Shown here in pieces: positions 57,807-64,000 of a stretch of DNA of 64,000 bases. The translations under genes were made by a program, and so were the position numbers. Source of the DNA: Magnolia sinica (taxonomy: Eukaryota > Streptophyta > Magnoliopsida > Magnoliales > Magnoliaceae); assembly GCF_029962835.1 (NCBI RefSeq), contig NC_080583.1, forward strand, positions 3,993,501 to 4,057,500, written 5' to 3'. Under the pieces are notes generated by a model that saw only the letters and a program-made list of their open reading frames with translations, ran no database searches and was not told the origin of the DNA. Position 1 is the stretch's first letter. Every line of letters starts with the position of its first letter.

Positions 57807-59285
57807 TAAATGCCTTTAATTTGATTTGAAATATACACTTTGGACATGCATGTGCTATCTCGATATTATTATATGTCATTTAATTTATCACCCATGATTA
57901 CTTGATGGAATGATTAGAGGTACTCGAACTAGTGGCTATCTGTGTAATAGAATAGATAAATTTACATTGTAAACTTACCACATTGTAGATCATTTATGCA
58001 TATATGGCTTTTGGGGAATAATCCCTTCTTATCGTACCGTTAAATGGAATATTTGGCCCTTACAACTTTTATGGAACAATTGCCTCATGTGGCTTTAATG
58101 GATTGTCTTTGTATAACTTTGCGATGGTAAGTTCCACTTGTTGGACTAAAATTGGCCACTAGTTAAAAGGGTTACCTTTGAACATCCTATTTGTTAGTCT
58201 CATGAGTCAGGGATGGTGGAATGGGACACTATACCTAAGTTGTCGGCGTATGATGGGTGACAAACCCCCCTAGTGACCTTTAAGTTTTCCTAAATTGATT
58301 ATTTGAAATTGGAATAATAATGGTCTGTCTAATCATGCATTTTCATGGGATGCGGTCTTTTCCGGGTGACTAGTTCTCCTTGGGTGTACCTTGAGTTTCC
58401 AGGTGGGTAGATCTCCTTGAGCGATCTATCTATTATTATGGTCTTTTCCGGGTGGTTACTTCTCCTTAGGCATACCTTTATATATTTTTCCAAGTGACTA
58501 GTCTTCCTTAGGCGATCTATATATTATTATGGTCTTTTCTGGGTAGTTAGTTCTCCTTCGGTGTACTTTGTGTACTTTTTTTGGTGACTAGACCTCCTTG
58601 GGTGATCTATATATCATAGTCTTTTCCGAATGGCTGGTTCGCCTTGAGCATACCTGGTGTACTTTTTCGGGTGACTAGTTCTCCTTAGGTGACTTTTTAT
58701 CAGCTGGATGTGCATCCCCAGGTCTGTGAGCATGTGCTTGCATCCATGCCTTTAAACAAAATCATCTTTGTTAAATTTATTTAATGAATGTGTATTTGAT
58801 GAACCGTATCTGATTTTCATGATAATTATTGTGTAATATTTGTTATACACTACCTTGTTAACTATGCATAATTATCTTGATGATACGATAAATCTTGAGG
58901 GGTATACCCCACTGTGATAGCCATTGACACTATCGAACCGCATTCAGTGTGCAGGATACACAGATGATGCACATACTTGTGTTCATGTGGATTAGGAGGA
59001 GCCAGAGGACCTTACGACTCTCTTTCCTGATTTCATTTCATTTTAATTTGTACTGTTATATTTTGTAATAAGTTAAGACATTGGTTTGCATAAGTTTTTG
59101 GGTAACCACTTGAAATATTGGTTATGTATATTTGGACTCCCTATTATACTTGATTTTCTTCTGTCCCGCTAGTTTATTAACTCTAATAAAAAAAATGTAC
59201 ATGGAATTTGGGATATTTAAAGGTTAACGCTCGGGTTTTTGGAAAACGGGTAGTGCACTTGGGTTCCAGGAGTCGTGGTGTTACA
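57807..59285 (+). repeat. LARD 5' LTR, terminal piece with ~88-bp tandem repeats
   Basis: GGTCTTTTCCGGGTG-type units with CTAGTTCTCCTTGGG boxes start at about 58354, 58440, 58531 and 58618, about 88 bp apart and degenerate. The LTR ends GTCGTGGTGTTACA. No genes. Confidence 0.65.
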
Positions 59286-60436
59286 TATGGTATCAGAGAG
59301 AGTGTAGATAAACCTTGCCTTTGGAAAACTGACTTATGCAAACCTTAAATGTCTTAAGTCAAAATGTTGGAGATTAGAGATCCAAACTTTAAGTTCCTTA
59401 GAAAATTTCAGGTTTAGTTGTTTGAACGTAGAAATTAAACTTAGGTTCCCTTGAATTCATTAGGATGGACATTCAAACTTGATTGGAATTACTTTGGGAT
59501 TACGGAAGTTCAGAATGTAGAGACCTAAATTTAATTTCCCTTTAGAATTGATGGGATAGTCGTTTGAATTTATTTAGAACTCCCTTAGAGTTAGGGAGAA
59601 ATTGTGAACATAGAAACGTAAAAGCCTATGCTTCTTTGAAATTTTAGGGTGTACATTTGAACTTAAAAACAAAAACTTTGATTTCCTTGTAAGCTATCAG
59701 AATAGTATTTTGAACTTAAAAATTAAACTTAGGTACCGTGGGAGAACAAATGCCCACTATGATGTGATTGCAATCATTGAGAACATTTTTAGAAGTCAAG
59801 AATTTGAACTTTTTCTATAATCTTCTTTAGTTAAAATAACATTTTCACAACACTCAGTGAGTAAGTCAAACTTGGACATTTTAGGAAATTCCCTACCCAC
59901 CATATCATATATAAGATCAAATTTAAACACTCTATAAGCCTAAAGAATCATACTTGGAATCGTGATTTGAATTCTCAATTACATCTCCATACTTAAGAGT
60001 CGTACTGCTTACAATTTCTGGCACTTAGAATTGATTAAGGGTGAAATGATGAGACTAGATTTGAGAATTTAGAAAAGTTTGGCAAATTTTGAACTCAAAT
60101 TTTCATGTAGAAATTGTGATTTAAAACTTTTCAAATCATGCATTAAGAAATGGAGACGATTATGGGCATTAAAACAAATCCCTAATTGTCGTAGGTCTTG
60201 AAAAGATTTCTAATAATTTGTGAAACCTAAAAACATTAATTGATCTGCTTTATTAAAAATACAAGAGTGGTGATAAAATTATGTAATATCGTATTTAAAT
60301 CCAGATTATGATGGCAAACTTGGACTTATGTAAGGTAGGGAACGCCATTAGGATAACCCTGCCACTGACACCGATAATAATTAGGATGAGAATTATCAAA
60401 TCTCGAGGATGAGATTTTTCATTATAGGGGGTAGAT
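59286..60436 (+). other. LARD internal region: primer site, non-coding interior, polypurine tract
   Basis: TGGTATCAGAG (59288-59298), complementary to initiator tRNA-Met, follows the 5' LTR by two bases. About 1.1 kb without any appreciable open frame follows, with loose repeats of TTGAACTTAAAAA-type phrases. AGGGGGTAGAT (about 60426-60436) is the polypurine tract before the 3' LTR. Lack of coding capacity with long LTRs defines a LARD-type, non-autonomous element. Confidence 0.75.
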
Positions 60437-62527
60437 TGTTACACCTCGTACTTTCTAGTACTCGGGTGTTACCGTGTAACCTAATGTAGTATAAGTGCCG
60501 ACCTATCTTATGTTAATATTCACCTACAACCTGGCCTAAGTCTAACCATTATAAGTAATTTCCTTTCTGGTTGCACATCCAACTCCCAAATCACACGTAA
60601 ACATTCTAAGGATCCCTAGGGTTATTGGTGACTATATATTAGTCAATCCAACCATTGGATGGTCTGAATACTCAGTAAATCAAGATTTGGTAATTAGACG
60701 TTCATGTGGTGTGGCCCACATAATAGTTAAAAATTACCTTAAGAATCGAGTACATGACTGATAAGGATTGATCTACCATAAGGACAATGCTAAATAGGAC
60801 TAAACACTACAATGCTAAATTAAGACAAATGATAATAATTTATATTATGAAAGAAGTTATAATAAAGGCATTAACAATGGAAGCCTATAGATTAAGTGTC
60901 ATAATTATCCAAACAAATTCCTAAGATCTTTTTGACCGTTGGAGTTCGGATTGAAATCACCTGACTGTTGGATTAATAAGGGTCAATGGAATAAATCAAA
61001 TCAAGTTTTTATGGACCGCCTAAGCATTGAATAAGCCTCATGTCCTATTTCAAATCATAAAATGTCCTATTAAAGTAGATAGACGGAGTGGATTTGTCAA
61101 ATTAATATCGGTGGACCCCACTTTGGGGTGCACGTGTGCATAGTTCGTGCACAACCTTAGTATATTGAGCCAAACTCACGGTCAAACAGAGTTTGACCCG
61201 ATAAATCTCAAAAAGGAGGAATTTTTCCCTCCTTTCCAAAATTCAAATGGACAGTGTCTGTGTACGATGATCATGGCCCACCTTTCACAACTGTATAAGT
61301 AATCTGAACTGTCCATCTTTTCAAGCTCTCGAAACTAGCCAAAACCCAACTCCTCAGACCCATTTATTTGCAACCATGGGCGCACAAGATCTAGCGCAAG
61401 AGGAGTTGTGCGCACGACTCATTTCCTAAAACGGAAATCTGTTTTCCTTCTTAGCTGACAGGCCATGTGCGGGATTCTCCTTTAATCCAAACCCTTCACA
61501 TAGGAAAATCTCAGCCGTCCATTCCACTCCACATGAGGTAGGGCTTCTTTACAACTAAAGAGTCGCTGCTGCAAACGGAAACCTAATCTCATTAGAAAAT
61601 CCAATTGACTGTTTAAATGGTGGGTCCTACAGTGATCAACTTGCCATGATCAACCACCTTCTTCTCCAATCGGCTGGTGAAACCCGCTACCTTGCATGTG
61701 ACCCTGATCTTTGATTTGAGTGATCCATTAGATAAATCATGAGCCCAAAAACTCATCCGTATCGTCAGAATCTCTCCATACAATCAGTGGCCAGGATCAT
61801 CTTCTCAAAACTCTTACAAGTTAAAAACGCTAACCGGTAACTAATCGGCTGATTAGTTGGGATAAAAGCATTTAGTAACAGGTTAATAGAACCCTATTTA
61901 AAGACTTCTTTTAGGGCAACGGATTGGAAAGGAGGGAGAAAAAAATATATAGGGCGCCATTCTTGGTGCTGCCTTACGCCGAGTCGACTCGTCGACTCGT
62001 CTGTATCCTACAACCCGCACCATGTAGCTGGTGTATCAGCGGCAAGACAAGAAGAAATAAAGGAAAAAGAGGATGAAAAGAAGAGGAATAGAGAGGGAGA
62101 AGGACTTCTTACATTTGTGCCACAGATCTGGCTTGGCTTTCCTTCGAGTCTGCAAGATCGGGCCAAGTCCCTGGTTTTCACATGGTCATTCTAGCAGAGG
62201 AGATGAGGAAGAAGAAATAGTTAGGAGGGAGATGAGGAAGAAAAGAAGAAAGAGAGATTGAGGGAAGGGTCAAGTCTGTGACTCACCATTGCAACTCAGA
62301 CAGGGTTCAAGTTTATTCCAGGATCCTGGTGTGTCCTGAGATTCTCTGGATTTCCAACAAGGAAAGGAAGAGGAAAGAGAAGACGAAGAAGAAGCGAAGA
62401 GAAGGAGTGAGTAGCTGTCGTCCTTCCTCTTGGCCGCCGATTCGACTTCAGTAGCATGGCTTCTAGATCAGTTGTGGGGAAAATATCGAGTAAGTAAAGT
62501 GAGTTGGGATCACGCCTGGTCTAGTGG
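60437..62527 (+). repeat. LARD 3' LTR, truncated
   Basis: Starts TGTTACACCTCG at 60437 and follows the 5' LTR pieces to about 62527, then loses similarity; the remaining ~1.9 kb of LTR, including the GTGTTACA end, is not found. It lacks the hAT, Athila-like, LINE and CACTA insertions. It retains 61025-61290, absent from the 5' copy. Confidence 0.8.
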
Positions 62528-63139
62528 CTGTTACTAATTTGGCATATCTTCAGTAAACTCGGTGAGAAACTGAATTTCAGTAAACTAAGTTACCTCAAGG
62601 GTAATGTTGAGTTGCTTGATGTTGACTCAGTGAATGATGGTACCCGAGTTGGCCAGGCCCTAACCCGAATTCCAGGATTATGAGTTGTACTTAAACAAAA
62701 TATACATTGCAACCCACATTATTTTCATGCATTTTCAAGGCAATCAGAGCAACTAAAAAGGTTCAAAATAATTATCATTAAATAACATCCACAAATAAAT
62801 CATTGAATATTTAGTTATATTGATATTCGAAAATAATTAATAACAACATACATTGATCTTTAATTAACTTCTAAATAAATAAGGAAAAAAGTCTTCAATC
62901 TTGCCTAACTGATTCTTCATATACAAACCCTGCAAACTAATCTATATGCGTGTGAGCACGATATCTCGTAAGGTCACATCCTTCCCAAAATTGAAAATTC
63001 TATGTTAACACCAATACAACTCAATAAAATAAATAGGATCAATTATGAGTATTAAATTGATATTTTATATAATAATAATAATAAATTGTATTTCATAATA
63101 ACAAAATAAGATAATACAGTCATCTAAAATCCTTTTTGG
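62528..63139. other. A/T-rich DNA, nothing recognised
   Basis: Follows the broken end of the LARD 3' LTR. A short phrase TTGACTCAGTGAAT (62622) echoes 56528, so a diverged LTR piece may extend to about 62640. No genes. Confidence 0.4.
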
Positions 63140-63329
63140 TTTAATCCAAGGCAGAGCACCCATGTATGTTGATCCTTTTAGGGAATCACCCTCGGCAGAG
63201 CACTGATGTTGATCCTTTTAGGAAATGACCCTCAGTAGAGCACCTGGTGAATAGACTTTTAGGGTAAATACCCAAGGCAGAGCACCCGTGTGTGTTGATC
63301 CTTTTAGGGAATCACCCACGGAAGAGCTC
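63140..63329 (+). repeat. tandem repeats with GGCAGAGCACC / GATCCTTTTAGGGAATCACC
   Basis: Units of roughly 50-70 bp with GCAGAGCAC (about 63151, 63194, 63272) and TTGATCCTTTTAGG (63168, 63208, 63296). This resembles tandem arrays in long gypsy LTRs; the parent element is not identified. Confidence 0.55.
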
Positions 63330-64000
63330 TGTTGAGGGTCAAATATTGCATATTAGACCCCAATTATTTCCTAGATTTACAAGCATGATGCCAGTTAATG
63401 ACCTGATTTAATCATATTTGTGATGCAGAGTATGTTTACGAGCATGGGTTGGAAAGGACGTTAAAAGCATAAATTTAAAGCTCAGGCATTACCAAAGGCA
63501 AGGGACGGACTCCAGGGGACAAAGATCGAAGAAAATTTACGCCAGGGGTCCGAGAAATTGAGAAACTGAAGCTCAAGTGGCTTGAAAGTCAGCCAGAATG
63601 TAAGATCATAGGATTCCCAACATCTGATCAGTTCGAAACTTCATACGTGGCCTGAGGACCATAAAGTAACCGTACACGTCAAATTTCAGCCATTGGATCC
63701 CTCTACAAGTGGCCCAACGCTAAGAGCAGCCCATAAACCATTGATTTTGGGCCCACCTGAGATCTGGATATGCCTAAAATATTGGTCTCAACCCATTATC
63801 TGAGGAGACAAAACGGATGAACGGAGCGGATGTCTGGGATCCATCATCATGGACCCCAAACAAGTGGGAAGTGCGTAGAGTGTACAAACACGTGCGCTGC
63901 ACCGGACCAGCCGGTCCGGTCAAACCGAAGGCGACCCGTCTCCTTCTATCTTCGGCGTAAAAAACGGACAGCGTCTTTACGCTGTCCGTCCTTTTTTCGT
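63330..64000 (+). repeat. Athila-family LTR, plus orientation, cut by window end
   Basis: TGTTGAGGGTCAAATATTGC at 63330 equals the start, in element sense, of the Athila LTR at 15259-27164. It continues with TGTGATGCAGAG, GTTAAAAGCATAAATTTAAA, TTTCAGCCATTGGATCC and GGGCCCACCTGAGATCTGGA. It is clearly diverged from the internal Athila copy and in the opposite orientation. The element body, if any, lies beyond the window. Confidence 0.8.

Larger units (their letters stand above)
33709..59285 (+). mobile_element. 5' LTR of a LARD-like retrotransposon, split into pieces by nested insertions
   Basis: The LTR starts TGTAACACC at 33709 and ends GTGGTGTTACA at 59285, directly before a tRNA-Met primer site. 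Pieces matching the 3' LTR in order: 33709-33988 (with 60437-60716), 36997-37305 (with 60717-61020), about 40130-40475 (with 61295-61640) and 55605-56520 (with 61640-62520). 56521-57205 and 57807-59285 complete it. Insertions between them: hAT 33989-36988, Athila-like LTR plus LINE 37306-about 40120, CACTA about 40473-55561, PIF MITE 57206-57806. Without them the LTR is about 4 kb. About 265 bp present at 61025-61290 is missing at the Athila-like insertion. Confidence 0.8.

Noticed and set aside
58354..58720. CRISPR-like array
   Set aside because: The ~88-bp units are degenerate throughout, without conserved repeats separated by unique spacers, and the genome is a plant; it is an LTR tandem repeat.
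59288..59298. tRNA-Met gene hint (also 46047-46057)
   Set aside because: Only the 3'-end complement of the tRNA is present, next to LTR ends; these are primer binding sites.

Overview
The window is a gene-poor, repeat-dense plant nuclear region, essentially a pile of nested transposable elements with scraps of host genes. Plant origin is shown by plant-type elements (an Athila-type Ty3/gypsy element primed from tRNA-Asp, L1-type LINEs carrying RNase H, a copia element, CACTA, hAT, PIF/Harbinger and Mutator-like elements) and by plant gene pieces (CYP82-type P450, DCP5-type LSm protein, MAP kinase). The recurrent GGGCCCACCATGATGTATGT-type inverted-repeat family resembles what I associate with magnoliids (Lauraceae/Magnoliaceae); that placement is an impression, not proof. 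No intact host protein-coding gene is visible.

Layout. 1-810: promoter and first part of a CYP82-like P450 pseudogene. 1144-6566: one end of a CACTA element (left arm), cut by a decayed LTR region (6567-8850). 8858-10871: the decayed pol 3' part and 3' LTR of a Ty1/copia element. 11430-12088: a hAT MITE with a perfect 8-bp target duplication. 12601-31873: a second hAT MITE split by an RRM-type L1 LINE (13054-31699, ~15-bp target duplication), itself split by a complete Athila element on the minus strand (15259-27164, perfect 5-bp duplication GCTAC).

33709-62527: a large LTR retrotransposon with ~4-kb LTRs and only a ~1.15-kb non-coding interior (LARD-like). Its 5' LTR is spread over 25.6 kb because it took up a 3.0-kb hAT element (with a MULE MITE and another hAT nested in it), an Athila-like LTR interrupted by a 5'-truncated LINE, a ~15-kb CACTA element (about 40473-55561) and a PIF/Harbinger MITE. 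The 3' LTR (60437-62527) lacks these insertions and serves as an internal empty-site control for the hAT and, less exactly, the CACTA insertion.

The ~15-kb CACTA element is the most unusual part. It has arrays of a near-palindromic GACGGTC...GACCGTC motif at both ends, a 3.5-kb telomere-like TTTAGG satellite with higher-order structure, and minus-strand exon pieces from several host genes (LSm/DCP5 exon 1, a MAP-kinase piece and unidentified pieces); three putative exons stay in one reading frame. Its right arm (49440-55561) is an inverted copy of the left arm at 1144-6566, so the window contains a 5-6 kb inverted repeat about 43 kb apart. At the far right (63330-64000) another Athila-family LTR in plus orientation runs off the window.

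The genes do not form a pathway: element proteins are broken by stops and frameshifts, except for an open gag and long RT/RNase H and integrase stretches of the Athila element. Coordinates of element ends are read by eye; those backed by target duplications are the firm ones.
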